In this document: in pieces, positions 17,782 through 27,554 of the stretch
How the letters are laid out: each line of letters begins with the position of its first letter
Position numbering within the stretch: the stretch's first letter is position 1
Assembly: GCA_026709505.1 (NCBI GenBank)
Contig: JAPOSW010000041.1
Coordinates: 1 to 56,235, forward strand
Source: Gammaproteobacteria bacterium
Lineage (GTDB): Bacteria > Pseudomonadota > Gammaproteobacteria > Arenicellales > Poriferihabitantaceae
DNA length: 56,235 bases
Direction: 5' to 3'
Made by a program: the position numbers and the translations under genes
Notes under the pieces: generated by a model
What the model was told of the DNA's origin: nothing
The model's input: only the letters and a program-made list of their open reading frames with translations
The model's database searches: none

Positions 17782-18143
17782 ACGATGGGCAGGTAGGTGA
17801 ATAGTCTTGTACTGGAGCACCTAGATCCATGAAATTGAGGGCGTATCGGCAATAGCTTGTTTACTTGCTCTAATGCCAACATATGGAACCGAAGTAAGCA
17901 ATATCGAGCTAATCCTGATTTGAGTACCTGATTCTTGACGGACACATCAGTACCTTTCCGGAACATCAAGCTTCATTTTCTCCCACTTCTCGGCCTTTGT
18001 CAGTTGGTAGCCAGGATCGGACAAGGTTGCTGTTCTTTTCGGTTTCATTTTAGATTTTTCCAGTATGCGTCCCATTTCTCCCATGGTTCAAAGTGTTTTG
18101 CTGCCGATGTATTCCAGTTTATCGGTATGGAAATTGTGTCAGA
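17782..18143. other. Degraded non-coding stretch
   Basis: I find no supported gene here. Short ORFs on both strands lack ribosome-binding sites and family features. The stretch precedes a possible transposase remnant and looks like decayed mobile or accessory DNA. Confidence 0.5.
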
Positions 18144-18305
18144 ATGATCTACTCGATACTGAAGAACCGGTGCCCCTACCGGGATCCCGAGTTCGACTAC
18201 GAGGCACTGATGGTCAACCGCAATGCTGAGTGCTGGATCTGGAAACTCCGGGAATACGGGTATCTTCCCCCGCCAGACATGTCACCGCAATCACGGACAG
18301 TATAA
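18144..18305 (+). pseudogene. Possible transposase C-terminal remnant
   Basis: A 53-codon frame contains CPYRDPEFDYEALMVNRNAECWIW and KLREYGYL. This reminds me of the C-terminal tail of some transposases (PYRDP-x-x-DYEAL-x-V-x-RNAPRW pattern), but I cannot assign the IS family. No matching N-terminal or catalytic part is present upstream in any frame, and no flanking inverted repeats are obvious. If real, it is a leftover fragment; it could also be an unrelated small ORF. Confidence 0.35.
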
Positions 18306-18578
18306 ATCTCTTTACAGACAGGCAGGGGCGGACTGGCCGATGCAACTGAAGGCACCGGACCGTCAAGTATTGCGGGGCTGACACCTGTAGCACCTCTGAT
18401 CATCAGCAGTCGCTGGAGTTTATGCGGCCCGCGGCAAGTGCGGATAGCTTAGCAGACAGTGCGATTGCCCACCGCTTCATGGTTGATTACTTCAACTCTG
18501 ATCTTGACTATCATCAACGGATGATGGCTGAAACCCGCACTTATTGAGAATGCGGTCACGTAGTACAATGCCAAGAAC

Positions 18579-19016
18579 TCAGCGCACTACGTCCAAGTCA
18601 AGACCATTATCAAATGCGCTGGCTTTCATTCTAGCAAATAACTCTTCGGGTGGCTTGAAGCCACCGGCACGGTCAAAGGCCATAGTTTGAATTTCAAACT
18701 GGTCTTTCCCTTCGGCTTCATCCAAAAGCGTATCGTCTTCACTCTCCGCCCATTCCTCCGCACCAATATTCCCGGATATCTGTTGTCTCTGTTGTCCGAA
18801 TTCAGTTAACCGAAGAGGGCTATCTTGGGTTATCACCGGCGAATCGCGAAGACCAAGAAGGTATTGTAAAATTCTGTCTATCTTTTCATCAAGTTTTTTT
18901 ATGAGTGTCTTCAAGTCCTTCCGGTCGGCATTGACGTTTGTCGCCCAAACTCCGAGAGAAAATGCGATAGTCATGAAACCGAGCAATACTGCCCCGTTCA
19001 AGTCTATAGTTACCAT
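18579..19016 (-). CDS. Membrane-anchored conserved protein of unknown function, apparently cut by an in-frame TGA
   Basis: The 145-residue product has an N-terminal membrane helix (AVLLGFMTIAFSLGVWA, about 9-25). A coiled-coil-prone stretch follows (DRKDLKTLIKKLDEKIDRILQYL), then SPLRLTEFGQQ and DQFEIQTMAFD, a pattern I recognise from unnamed membrane-anchored proteins of bacteria and phages. It stops at TGA (18579-18581) after LDLDVVR. The same frame then continues for 28 codons (VLGIVLRDRIL, to 18492), which looks like the natural C-terminus of the family. The gene is probably a recent nonsense mutant losing its last part; readthrough or an error is possible. Confidence 0.55.
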   Translation of the reverse strand: MVTIDLNGAVLLGFMTIAFSLGVWATNVNADRKDLKTLIKKLDEKIDRILQYLLGLRDSPVITQDSPLRLTEFGQQRQQISGNIGAEEWAESEDDTLLDEAEGKDQFEIQTMAFDRAGGFKPPEELFARMKASAFDNGLDLDVVR

Positions 19017-19471
19017 AATTACAATCTCTCGCCTACAACAGATGTTGTTCCCGTAAATTGTACACTTTTTTCAAAACCGGGATAATGTATATAATCATGA
19101 TTATACACATATCAATAGATTATTCTCTTCAAGGAAAGGTCGAATGCGACAAACTGTAATATTTCAAGGTGCCTCGTTGGTTTTGGCTTTCTGGAATCTT
19201 TACCTTCATACGTTACATTCTTCGCCTTCATGATCAAACACGATCGGTTGATCCCTGAAAATTCCTCCTACATCAGAAAAACCACATTCTCATATTTCGA
19301 TTCCGGTCACTGAAATTTTGACGGTATTGGTTATAGTGCAATCAAATTCAGCTAGCAAGCCAGGCATCGCTGAAATTTGCTCAAACGCAGTAACCCTGTT
19401 AGCAGCAATAACACAGCTTCCACTGCAACAATCGAAAATATCACAATCTATACACCTATATCGTTCACGCC
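19017..19471. promoter_or_regulatory. AT-rich spacer with a palindromic operator-like site
   Basis: This 455-base spacer separates two divergent genes and has no supported ORF. At 19087-19108 lies a near-perfect palindrome centred on TCATGA (core TATAATCATGATTATA, 16 bp exact, extended by three pairs with one mismatch). Such symmetry suggests a dimeric regulator's operator controlling the oxidase gene at 19472, the divergent gene, or both. Confidence 0.5.
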
Positions 19472-22366
19472 ATGCTAGAAATCCACGCTTTGCAAAAAGA
19501 CCTGTCCAGACGGGTACAAGGGGACGTATTGACCGATCACTTTGACCGGGGTCTCTATGCAACGGATGCTTCAGCCTATCAAATAATGCCACTTGCGGTT
19601 GTGGTTCCAGAATGCGAAGAGGATATTGCCGAGACTCTCGACTATGCCTCGCAAAACAGTATTCCAATACTGCCACGGGGCGGCGGAACCTCCCAGTGTG
19701 GACAGACTGTCTCCGAGGGCATTGTGGTCGACACCAGCAAGCACCTCAACCGTCTTTTTAACATTGATCCGGATAATCATGAATGTCGAGCGGAAGGCGG
19801 TATTGTCCTGGACGAACTGAACCGGAAACTAAAACCCCACAACCTATGGTTCCCAGTTGATGTCTCGACCAGCAGTCGAGCAACCCTGGGCGGGATGACT
19901 GGAAACAACTCCTGTGGAAGTCGATCAATCCGATATGGACTCATGCGCGATAACGTAGTCGACATTGATGCCATGCTACCCAATACCGAAACAATGAGTT
20001 TTTCGGATGTCGATATTTATTCCGGAGATAATCATCCGCTGATCAAGGCACTGTTGAATATCGGAAATCGCGAGCAGCATGAGATTGAGCATCGGTTTCC
20101 AAAGGTGTTGCGGCGCGTGGGTGGTTACAACATTGATGCACTGACTCCCAAAACAAAATCCGCCAATCTCTCGCATTTACTGGTTGGCTCGGAAGGAACC
20201 CTGGCGTATTTTCGGAGCATTGGCCTGAAATTATCCCCGATTCCAAAACACAAATTGCTCGGAATTTGCCATTTCCCGACCTTTCATGCAGCCATGGATG
20301 CTGCCCAGCATCTGGTCACTCTGGGGCCGATTGCCGTGGAATTGATCGATCGGACCATGATTGACCTCTCCCGGGGAATCCCATTGTTCAAGGGCACGAT
20401 GGAGAGGATGTTGAACGGCGAGCCCGAGGCTGTGCTACTGGTCGAATTTGCCGGGGAAGACCCGGCTGAAAACCATCGGCGGCTCCGGGCATTGAGCGAG
20501 ATGATGTCTGATCTGGGGTATAGCTTTACCAATCCGAAAGAAAGTCGCGGCGGAGTAGTCGAAGCCATTGATCCGGCTTTTCAAAATTCGGTCTTTGAGG
20601 TCAGAAAAGCCGGGCTCAACATCATGATGTCGATGCGTGACGACCGAAAACCCGTGTCCTTTGTGGAAGATTGCGCGGTGGAACTGAAGGATCTTGCCGA
20701 GTATACGAGTAGGTTGACCAACATCTTTCACAAGCACGGAACAGAAGGAACGTGGTATGCGCATGCATCAGTTGGCTGCCTGCATGTCCGGCCGGTTCTG
20801 AATCTCCGCCTTGACCAGGACAGAAAGGCAATGCGCGCCATCGCCGAGGAATGCTTCGACATGATACTTGAGTACAAGGGTTCGCACTCGGGCGAGCACG
20901 GTGACGGAATCTGCCGCTCGGAATTTCACGAAAAAATGTATGGAAAGCGGATTACCGAGGCCTTTGCGGAGGTAAAAAAACTGTTTGACCCCAAAGGCCT
21001 CATGAATCCCGGAAAGATCGTCAATCCACTCCGGATGGATGATGCAAGCCTATTTCGATTTCCACCGGATTATTCGGTACCAGCGATGAAGACGGCACTG
21101 GACTGGCGAGGCTGGACCGGTCAAGGTGGTGGATTTCAGGGAGCAGTCGAGATGTGCAACAACAATGGTGCCTGTAGAAAGCTAGTCGGGGGAGCGATGT
21201 GCCCGTCATTTCGTGCAACCCGGGATGAGCGACACGTAACGAGAGGCAGGGCAAACGTGTTGCGTCTGGCTATTTCGGGCCAGCTCGGCGAAGGAGCACT
21301 AACTGATGAACGAATGAAGGAGTCCATGCAGCTTTGCGTGAGCTGCAAGGCCTGTCGCCGCGAGTGTCCGACTGGCGTAGATATGGCCAGAATGAAAATT
21401 GAGGTGAATGCGGCACGGCATGAGGCATTTGGTTCAGACCTGCATCAGAGACTGATTGCGCATTTGCCGAGATATGCTCCTTATGCTTCACGCATGCACG
21501 GCTTGAGCAACCTTCCTTTGCGCTCCAGGGGTCTTCGGCGGTGGATAGAGCCTGCTACGGGCATGAGCCACAAGCGGCCACTGCCCAGATGGTCATCAAC
21601 CCCCTACCTGAATCCGGCAACCGAAGGCCCAGCGGATGGCAAGCCCATTGTATTGTTCGCCGACACTTTCAATACCTGGTTTGAACCGTCTAACCTGCAT
21701 GCGGCAAGGCAGGTGCTGGCCGCAGCCGGTTTTCGCGTGCATTCCCTGACGAGTCCGGATGGACATCGGCCTTTATGCTGCGGACGCACCTATCTGACTA
21801 CCGGCATGATTGACGAAGCAAAGCAGGAAGTCCAACGCCTGCTTGAAGCGGTAAGACCCTATCTTGAAAAAGGCATGCCGATTATCGGAATTGAACCGAG
21901 CTGCATACTGGGACTACGCGATGAGATACCGGCATTGATGGGAACCCGGGAATCGGAACAGCTCGCTGCGATGTCGTATCTATTCGAAGAATTTATCGAG
22001 ATGGAAAATCCAGAACTGGAGTTTCAGCCTGCCAATGGCTTTGCCCTGCTGCATGGCCACTGCCACCAGAAATCCTTTGACCAGATGAGGCATGTGGAGC
22101 GTAGTCTTTCACGAATTCCGGGTCTTGAAGTCGAGACCATCACATCGGGCTGTTGCGGGATGGCGGGTGCTTTTGGCTATGCGAAAGACACGTACCGGGT
22201 CTCCGAGGCCATGGCTGAACTTGATCTGCTTCCTGTAGTGCGAAAAGCCGACCACAAAGCCATTATCCTGGCTGACGGGACATCGTGCAGGCACCAGATT
22301 GCTCTGGGAACGGAACGAGAAGCAATCCATGTTGCAATGTTGATGTATTCGTTCTTGAACAGATAG
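19472..22366 (+). CDS. FAD-linked oxidase / Fe-S fusion protein, D-2-hydroxyacid dehydrogenase type (YdiJ-like)
   Basis: This 964-residue fusion resembles E. coli YdiJ and D-lactate/D-2-hydroxyglutarate dehydrogenases. An FAD-binding PCMH domain holds VPECEEDIAETL, LPRGGGTSQCGQT and GGMTGNNSCGSRSIRYG. The FAD-oxidase C domain ends in HSGEHGDGICRSEF. Ferredoxin-like Fe-S motifs follow, CNNNGACRK and CVSCKACRRECPTGVDMARMK. Two CCG-type cysteine motifs close the protein (RPLCCGRTYLTTG, SGCCGMAGAFGY). It would oxidise a 2-hydroxy acid and pass electrons on. Next to a TTT transporter and sulfonate-type genes, sulfolactate is one possible substrate, but lactate or hydroxyglutarate are equally allowed. 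No clear Shine-Dalgarno precedes the ATG. Confidence 0.88.
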   Translation: MLEIHALQKDLSRRVQGDVLTDHFDRGLYATDASAYQIMPLAVVVPECEEDIAETLDYASQNSIPILPRGGGTSQCGQTVSEGIVVDTSKHLNRLFNIDPDNHECRAEGGIVLDELNRKLKPHNLWFPVDVSTSSRATLGGMTGNNSCGSRSIRYGLMRDNVVDIDAMLPNTETMSFSDVDIYSGDNHPLIKALLNIGNREQHEIEHRFPKVLRRVGGYNIDALTPKTKSANLSHLLVGSEGTLAYFRSIGLKLSPIPKHKLLGICHFPTFHAAMDAAQHLVTLGPIAVELIDRTMIDLSRGIPLFKGTMERMLNGEPEAVLLVEFAGEDPAENHRRLRALSEMMSDLGYSFTNPKESRGGVVEAIDPAFQNSVFEVRKAGLNIMMSMRDDRKPVSFVEDCAVELKDLAEYTSRLTNIFHKHGTEGTWYAHASVGCLHVRPVLNLRLDQDRKAMRAIAEECFDMILEYKGSHSGEHGDGICRSEFHEKMYGKRITEAFAEVKKLFDPKGLMNPGKIVNPLRMDDASLFRFPPDYSVPAMKTALDWRGWTGQGGGFQGAVEMCNNNGACRKLVGGAMCPSFRATRDERHVTRGRANVLRLAISGQLGEGALTDERMKESMQLCVSCKACRRECPTGVDMARMKIEVNAARHEAFGSDLHQRLIAHLPRYAPYASRMHGLSNLPLRSRGLRRWIEPATGMSHKRPLPRWSSTPYLNPATEGPADGKPIVLFADTFNTWFEPSNLHAARQVLAAAGFRVHSLTSPDGHRPLCCGRTYLTTGMIDEAKQEVQRLLEAVRPYLEKGMPIIGIEPSCILGLRDEIPALMGTRESEQLAAMSYLFEEFIEMENPELEFQPANGFALLHGHCHQKSFDQMRHVERSLSRIPGLEVETITSGCCGMAGAFGYAKDTYRVSEAMAELDLLPVVRKADHKAIILADGTSCRHQIALGTEREAIHVAMLMYSFLNR

Positions 22367-22418
22367 AGCTGTAAACTGCCCTTGCCGACTGGTCGGCATG
22401 GGGTGCCGAGGGTTTCGT

Positions 22419-22697
22419 TCACTTTGGAAATGACTTCTCGTCCATAAAGTCAATCATGGTCTGTGCCTTTTTCAAGGTCAGATCAACCGCATCTTCACGA
22501 CTGAACGAAATATCCGCCCGAATAAACTCCTGGGTCTGCATCTGCCCATCCTTCTCAAACGCAATGACTGCTTCCGTCGTCCATCCGTGGGCCACTTTTT
22601 TCGGGCGAGGCTGAATCGTGAATCCCTTGTAGGGCACGGCCTCTTCTTGATTGGCCGCCGCTCGCCCTGAGCCAAATAGATTCTTCAGAAAGTTCAT
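22419..22697 (-). CDS. HlyU family protein
   Basis: The 92-residue protein fits the HlyU domain: AVPYKGFTIQPRPKK, then a basic-aromatic GWTTEAVI and FIRADISFSREDAVDLTLKKAQTMIDF, with the typical length. In Vibrio, HlyU is an ArsR-type virulence activator; this separate Pfam family shares the name but its role in most bacteria is unknown. The N-terminal MNFLKNLFG is amphipathic. It stops 52 bases from the FAD oxidase stop (convergent) and starts 20 bases after the sthA stop, so it is likely co-transcribed with sthA. Confidence 0.75.
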   Translation of the reverse strand: MNFLKNLFGSGRAAANQEEAVPYKGFTIQPRPKKVAHGWTTEAVIAFEKDGQMQTQEFIRADISFSREDAVDLTLKKAQTMIDFMDEKSFPK

Positions 22698-22717
22698 CTT
22701 GAAACCAGCCCGCCTGA

Positions 22718-24178
22718 TTACTCGAGTTCAATCATTCTGTTGTGGGCATGCAGTGCCGCTACCTTGTAGGCCTCAGCCAGGGTCGGATAATTGAAGGCAT
22801 TCTCCAGAAAATAATCAATGGTGCCTTTCAGTGTCAACACCGCTTGACCAATGTGAATCAGCTCCGTTGCCCCTTCTCCCACAATATGTGCACCAAGCAG
22901 TCTTCGGCTCTTTGTGGAATAGATCGCCTTCAAAACGCCCGAACGAAGGCCCATAACCTTTCCGCGAGAGGTCTCGCGGAGCTGTGCAAGACCAGTTTCA
23001 TACGGAATCTTCCTTTTTATCACCTCCTCCTCGGACATGCCTATGGTAGACATCTCCGGAACCGCATAAATGCCGTAAGGAAAATATTGCGGCTTCTCGT
23101 AGACTTTCTCGCCCAATGCATCCAGCACGGCAATTCGGCCCTGTTCCAGAGCAGTTGATGCCAGGCTCGGAAATCCGATCACGTCACCACAGGCATACAC
23201 ATTCTGTTGCGAGGTCTGGAATCGGTCATTCACAGTCAGTCGTCCCCGATGGTCCGTTTCCACTCCTATATTCTCAAGTCCAAGCTTGCCGGTATTTCCC
23301 ACCCTGCCGGCAGCAAACAGAACCATGTCTGAAGCAATAGCCCGATCATTTTCAAGAATCACTACACAGTTGCCGTTCTCCCTGACTTCGATCGTCTTGA
23401 CTGCCTGTCCAAATTGCAGCCTCAAGCCACTGTCGACAATCTCATGACGAAAATGCATCAGAATTTCCCGATCCATGAAGTCCAGCATGCTGTCTCGGGG
23501 CTCAACCAGCGTGACATTTATATCCAGCGTCTTGAAAATCGTTGCGTACTCAACCCCGACTACACCGGCGCCGATCACGGTCAGGGTACGCGGCAGTTTT
23601 TTCATGCGCGTGACCTCGTCTGAATCAATTACCCTTTCACCATCAAAAGGCACATCATCGGGACGATAGGTCTGGGTACCCACAGCGATGATGAAACAAT
23701 CGGCCGACAGGGAAACCCTGTCTCCATTGGCCTTGTCTACACCTATGGTCCCGGCATCAACAAAATGCGCAAACCCCTGCACAATCTGCACACCGTTTCG
23801 GACTAGATGATCCTGCTGAATATCGACCTCGTTTTGCAAGGTCATGCTGAGTCTCTGCATGAGATCAGAAGCCTGGATATCGGATTTGGCACGATAGGCA
23901 CGACCGTAAAATCCGCGTTCTCGCCATCCGGTCAGGTTGAGTACCGTCTCACGCAGGGTTTTGCTTGGTATGGTGCCGGTATGCACGCACACGCCACCGA
24001 CTCCGCCCATACCATCAATAATTGCGACATGCCTGCCAAGCTTGGCTGCCTGAATGGCTGCGGTCTTGCCCGCAGGGCCACTGCCTATGATGATTACGTC
24101 AAAATGCTGCATAACAAGATATTGACACGGCGATTTGGGGCTTGAGGTTTCATTGATTGAATATGGATTATGCGACAT
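22718..24178 (-). CDS. sthA: Soluble pyridine nucleotide transhydrogenase
   Basis: SthA is a cytosolic FAD flavoprotein that moves hydride between NADPH and NAD. The protein has FDVIIIGSGPAGKTAAIQAAKLG (FAD fold) and GVCVHTGTIPSKTLRE with a single cysteine in place of the redox pair of lipoamide dehydrogenase, which is the SthA hallmark. TVIGAGVVGVEYATIF (NAD fold), NVYACGDVIGFPSLASTA and the C-terminal dimerisation domain with ALHAHNRMIELE follow. The first ATG (24178) has a GAGG 13-16 bases upstream; an ATG at 24112 (MQHFDV) gives the usual N-terminus. The assignment is firm, the start is not. Confidence 0.94.
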   Translation of the reverse strand: MSHNPYSINETSSPKSPCQYLVMQHFDVIIIGSGPAGKTAAIQAAKLGRHVAIIDGMGGVGGVCVHTGTIPSKTLRETVLNLTGWRERGFYGRAYRAKSDIQASDLMQRLSMTLQNEVDIQQDHLVRNGVQIVQGFAHFVDAGTIGVDKANGDRVSLSADCFIIAVGTQTYRPDDVPFDGERVIDSDEVTRMKKLPRTLTVIGAGVVGVEYATIFKTLDINVTLVEPRDSMLDFMDREILMHFRHEIVDSGLRLQFGQAVKTIEVRENGNCVVILENDRAIASDMVLFAAGRVGNTGKLGLENIGVETDHRGRLTVNDRFQTSQQNVYACGDVIGFPSLASTALEQGRIAVLDALGEKVYEKPQYFPYGIYAVPEMSTIGMSEEEVIKRKIPYETGLAQLRETSRGKVMGLRSGVLKAIYSTKSRRLLGAHIVGEGATELIHIGQAVLTLKGTIDYFLENAFNYPTLAEAYKVAALHAHNRMIELE

Positions 24179-24359
24179 AATACCAAAACCACCTCACGTT
24201 TTGGCCCTGACTTGATGATCTCCTATGCAGCCGTGACTGGCGATGTCCACCCTTGATAGCATGTATCAGATCACCACGAAGCAGTCCATTCGTGCATCAG
24301 GCAATTAATAATTGTTGTTGTTTATCCCGAATGACGACATGTAAACCGATTTGTCAGCC

Positions 24360-25205
24360 ATGATTCCAACTTCACGACAACGCGCCGAATTCGAGGAAAA
24401 AGGCTACCTTGTCGTCAGGAACTTCAATTCCAGAGAACGGGTGGATGAAGCCCGGTCAAGATTCGGGAAACTGTTTCGCGGAGAATTTGAAACCGGACTC
24501 CAGCCAGACGAGTGGAACTGGCGTTTCGGCAGTTCGGACACCAGCCTGACCCGGCAGATTTGCAATGGCTGGAAATCCGATCGCGCGATTGCCCGACTGG
24601 TGCTGGATGAACGGGTCGGCCAGATTTGTGCGGAACTGATGGACTGGCCCGGTTCACGCATCAATCAGGATAATGTGATATGGAAACCGCCGGGAGCCAG
24701 GCAGGTGGGCTTTCACCAGGACGACAGCTATCAGGAATGGGTCGACCCGCCTTCCATGGTCACCTGCTGGATGGCCCTGGACAGAACAAAAAAGAATGCC
24801 GGTACAATCGAATACGTGCGCCACTCCAACCACTGGCCACTGCAAACCCGAAAGTTTACCTTTCATGCACCCGATGATTATCACGAGGCACTCAAGTACA
24901 CGGCAGAGGAACTAGGGATTGATGATTACTCGATTGATGCGATTGAGGTTAACGCCGGAGATGTGGTATTTCACCATGGCAAGACCTGGCACGGTTCGGG
25001 CTACAATCATTCCGGGCAGCCTCGGCATACCGTGGTCTCGCACTGCATGTCTTCGGACAGCCGCTTCCACGCTGACAATGTCGGGCCAATTTACGGACGC
25101 TACAGGAAATACGGCAGCACTGAAATGGACGAGAGTTTTTTTCCGGTCATATTCCGAAAGGACGGCTATCGCTCGGCCTGTCTGGAGTCATATGCCGAAC
25201 AATGA
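24360..25205 (+). CDS. Phytanoyl-CoA dioxygenase family Fe(II)/2-oxoglutarate oxygenase
   Basis: The 281-residue enzyme has a PhyH-type double-stranded beta-helix. The metal triad is visible as GFHQDDSY (His-x-Asp) and a distal His in QPRHTVVSH; HHGKTWHGSGYNHSGQPRH supplies the 2-oxoglutarate arginine region. The substrate is unknown; the family ranges from ectoine and phytanoyl-CoA hydroxylation to phosphonate and natural-product oxidation. The ATG at 24360 is preferred over TTG at 24351. Its TGA overlaps the ATG of the HtrA gene (ATGA), so the two are translated together. Confidence 0.85.
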   Translation: MIPTSRQRAEFEEKGYLVVRNFNSRERVDEARSRFGKLFRGEFETGLQPDEWNWRFGSSDTSLTRQICNGWKSDRAIARLVLDERVGQICAELMDWPGSRINQDNVIWKPPGARQVGFHQDDSYQEWVDPPSMVTCWMALDRTKKNAGTIEYVRHSNHWPLQTRKFTFHAPDDYHEALKYTAEELGIDDYSIDAIEVNAGDVVFHHGKTWHGSGYNHSGQPRHTVVSHCMSSDSRFHADNVGPIYGRYRKYGSTEMDESFFPVIFRKDGYRSACLESYAEQ

Positions 25206-26623
25206 AGATGAAGGCCTTCAGAACAGGTAGTCGATTTGGATTCCGCATGTCCGGGATTTTGAAACGGGCAGTCAGTGTCCTGTTTGGCTCGTTATTGATG
25301 CTCTTGTCAATGGTGCCGACACTGGCCTCGGGTGCATTGTCATCACTGATTGCCTCCGGCGATGTTCCGAGCCTTGCACCTATGCTTGAGGCCATTCGTC
25401 CGGCGATCGTCAACATCTCCACCACCACCCGCATCAGCTATGATGACCACCCGATCCTGCGCGATCCCATGTTTCGACGGTTCTTCAATATTCCTCAACA
25501 GAGAAACCGCCCAAGCAGTCTGGGCTCTGGCGTCATCGTTGATGCCAGGCAGGGCCATATCCTGACCAATCATCATGTGATCGACAAGGCCGACGAGATT
25601 CTGGTCACTACCGAAGACGGGCGTGAATTTACTGCCGAGGTCGTCGGTACCGATCAGGCCAGTGATGTTGCCGTGATTCAGGTCGAGCCGGATAATCTGA
25701 CGGAAATCGAAATCGGCATTTCCGAAAATCTGCGCGTTGGAGACTTTGTGGTGGCTATAGGCAACCCATTCGGCTTAAGCCAGACCGTAACCTCGGGAAT
25801 AGTAAGCGGCCTTGGCCGGAGCGGGCTAGGTATAGGCGGCTATGAGGACTTCATTCAGACCGATGCCTCTATCAATCCCGGCAATTCCGGGGGCGCACTG
25901 GTCAATCTGCGCGGTGAACTGATCGGCATCAATTCGGCAATCTTCTCGAGGAGCGGAGGCAGTATTGGGATTGGCCTATCCATTCCAATTGACATGGCAA
26001 TGAGCCTCATGGAACAGATTGTCGAACATGGAAACGTCAAGCGCGGCATTCTCGGGGTTCGTATTCAGGACATGACCCCGGCACTTGCAGAAGCGTTCAA
26101 CCTGGAAGGCCAGAACGGCGCCATCATTGTTGACATCGTTGAAGGCACAGTCGCCGATGAAGCCGGGCTTCAGGAGGGCGATATAGTAATCCGCCTGAAT
26201 GGCAATCCCGTGAATACATCCTCCGACCTCAGAAATGCTATCGGACTGATTCGACCCGGCAATTCCTTCGATATAGAGTATTATCGCGACGGAGTTCTTT
26301 ATTCGGAAGAAATTACCATCAAGGCCCGGGGGAATGGCCGACAAGCTCTCAGCAGAACCACCCTGTCGTCAAGATTCGAGGGCGCGGCATTCGTGAACGG
26401 CTCGCATGGCGATCATGGTCAGGTAGTCATCATCGAGAGTGTTGAGCCCGGATCTGCTGCAGAGCAATCGGGACTTGTTCAGGACGATATCATACTCAAC
26501 GTCAATCGTCAGAAAATCACCAGTGTCGCCGAACTTGAAACCGTTGTTCAAAGTGCTCGAGGGCGATTTCTCATACAATTGATACGCGACGGTAACCCGC
26601 TATTTCTGGGGATTCAGGGATAG
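25202..26623 (+). CDS. Periplasmic serine protease of the HtrA/DegQ (MucD) family
   Basis: This envelope quality-control protease has an N-terminal export signal at about 20-43 ([23 protein letters not shown]). The trypsin-like catalytic triad is intact: LTNHHVID (His125), DQASDVAV (Asp155) and [11 protein letters not shown] (Ser229). Two PDZ domains follow, at about 270-370 ([13 protein letters not shown] ... [12 protein letters not shown]) and about 395-473. Length 473 matches DegQ/MucD. It overlaps the upstream dioxygenase stop by 4 bases, unusual company for HtrA and possibly just compact packing. Confidence 0.95.
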   Translation: MKMKAFRTGSRFGFRMSGILKRAVSVLFGSLLMLLSMVPTLASGALSSLIASGDVPSLAPMLEAIRPAIVNISTTTRISYDDHPILRDPMFRRFFNIPQQRNRPSSLGSGVIVDARQGHILTNHHVIDKADEILVTTEDGREFTAEVVGTDQASDVAVIQVEPDNLTEIEIGISENLRVGDFVVAIGNPFGLSQTVTSGIVSGLGRSGLGIGGYEDFIQTDASINPGNSGGALVNLRGELIGINSAIFSRSGGSIGIGLSIPIDMAMSLMEQIVEHGNVKRGILGVRIQDMTPALAEAFNLEGQNGAIIVDIVEGTVADEAGLQEGDIVIRLNGNPVNTSSDLRNAIGLIRPGNSFDIEYYRDGVLYSEEITIKARGNGRQALSRTTLSSRFEGAAFVNGSHGDHGQVVIIESVEPGSAAEQSGLVQDDIILNVNRQKITSVAELETVVQSARGRFLIQLIRDGNPLFLGIQG

Positions 26624-26658
26624 CCTTCTGTCTGCCTTCAATAGATGGAGCATTTCGA

Positions 26659-27348
26659 ATGAGACAGGATCCAGTGATTGCACCTTCCATTCTTTCCGCT
26701 GACTTCGCAAGACTCGGGCAGGAAGTTGAGGATGTCCTTGCTTCGGGTGCTGACTTTGTGCACTTCGATGTCATGGATAACCACTATGTGCCGAACCTGA
26801 CCTTCGGTCCAATCATTTGCCGTGCCCTCAGAAATCATGGCATCACTGCACCGATTGATGTTCACCTCATGGTCAAGCCCGTAGACCGACTAATCCCTGA
26901 TTTTGCAGAAGCCGGCGCTACGTTGATCACGTTCCATCCCGAAGCGAGCAATCATGTCGATCGAACCCTACAGTTGATTCGTGACCATGGTTGCAAGCCA
27001 GGCCTTGCCCTGAATCCTTCAACACCGCTTACCTGTCTCGAATATGTTATGGACAGGCTCGAGATGGTCTTGCTGATGTCCGTCAATCCAGGCTTTGCCG
27101 GGCAGAGCTTCATCCCGGGAACGCTGGCAAAACTGACCGAGATGCGAAACATCATTGATCGTAATTCACTGCCAGTCCGACTTGAGGTGGATGGTGGCGT
27201 AAGCCCGAAAAACATTGCCGAAATTGCCAAAGCCGGTGCCGACACCTTTGTTGCCGGCAGTGCGATATTCGGTGCAGGATGCGATCAGGACCCCAATCGA
27301 TACAACACCGTGATCAACCAGATGCGCTCTGCGCTCAACAGTACATAA
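26659..27348 (+). CDS. rpe: Ribulose-phosphate 3-epimerase
   Basis: Rpe interconverts ribulose 5-phosphate and xylulose 5-phosphate in the pentose phosphate pathway. The 229-residue TIM barrel shows [32 protein letters not shown] (catalytic Asp and metal His), [25 protein letters not shown] (phosphate loop), [29 protein letters not shown]. It lies 206 bases before trpE, in a rpe-then-trp order like that of several gammaproteobacteria (where gph often sits between; it is absent here). Confidence 0.97.
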   Translation: MRQDPVIAPSILSADFARLGQEVEDVLASGADFVHFDVMDNHYVPNLTFGPIICRALRNHGITAPIDVHLMVKPVDRLIPDFAEAGATLITFHPEASNHVDRTLQLIRDHGCKPGLALNPSTPLTCLEYVMDRLEMVLLMSVNPGFAGQSFIPGTLAKLTEMRNIIDRNSLPVRLEVDGGVSPKNIAEIAKAGADTFVAGSAIFGAGCDQDPNRYNTVINQMRSALNST

Positions 27349-27554
27349 TCCCGGATGCACGAATTGAGACTGTGCCATTTTATAGCAACCCGGGAATGGC
27401 ATCTAAATTTATATTTTCATTATTTTGTAGTGAAAAGTTCTAATATTCATCGATTATGTCGATAAAATCATGCATCATGTCTAATTTCTGTCAAGTTTCG
27501 AGGCGACAACACGGATTGTATTGTTCGAACGGGGCATTTGTCGGCTAGAACGAT

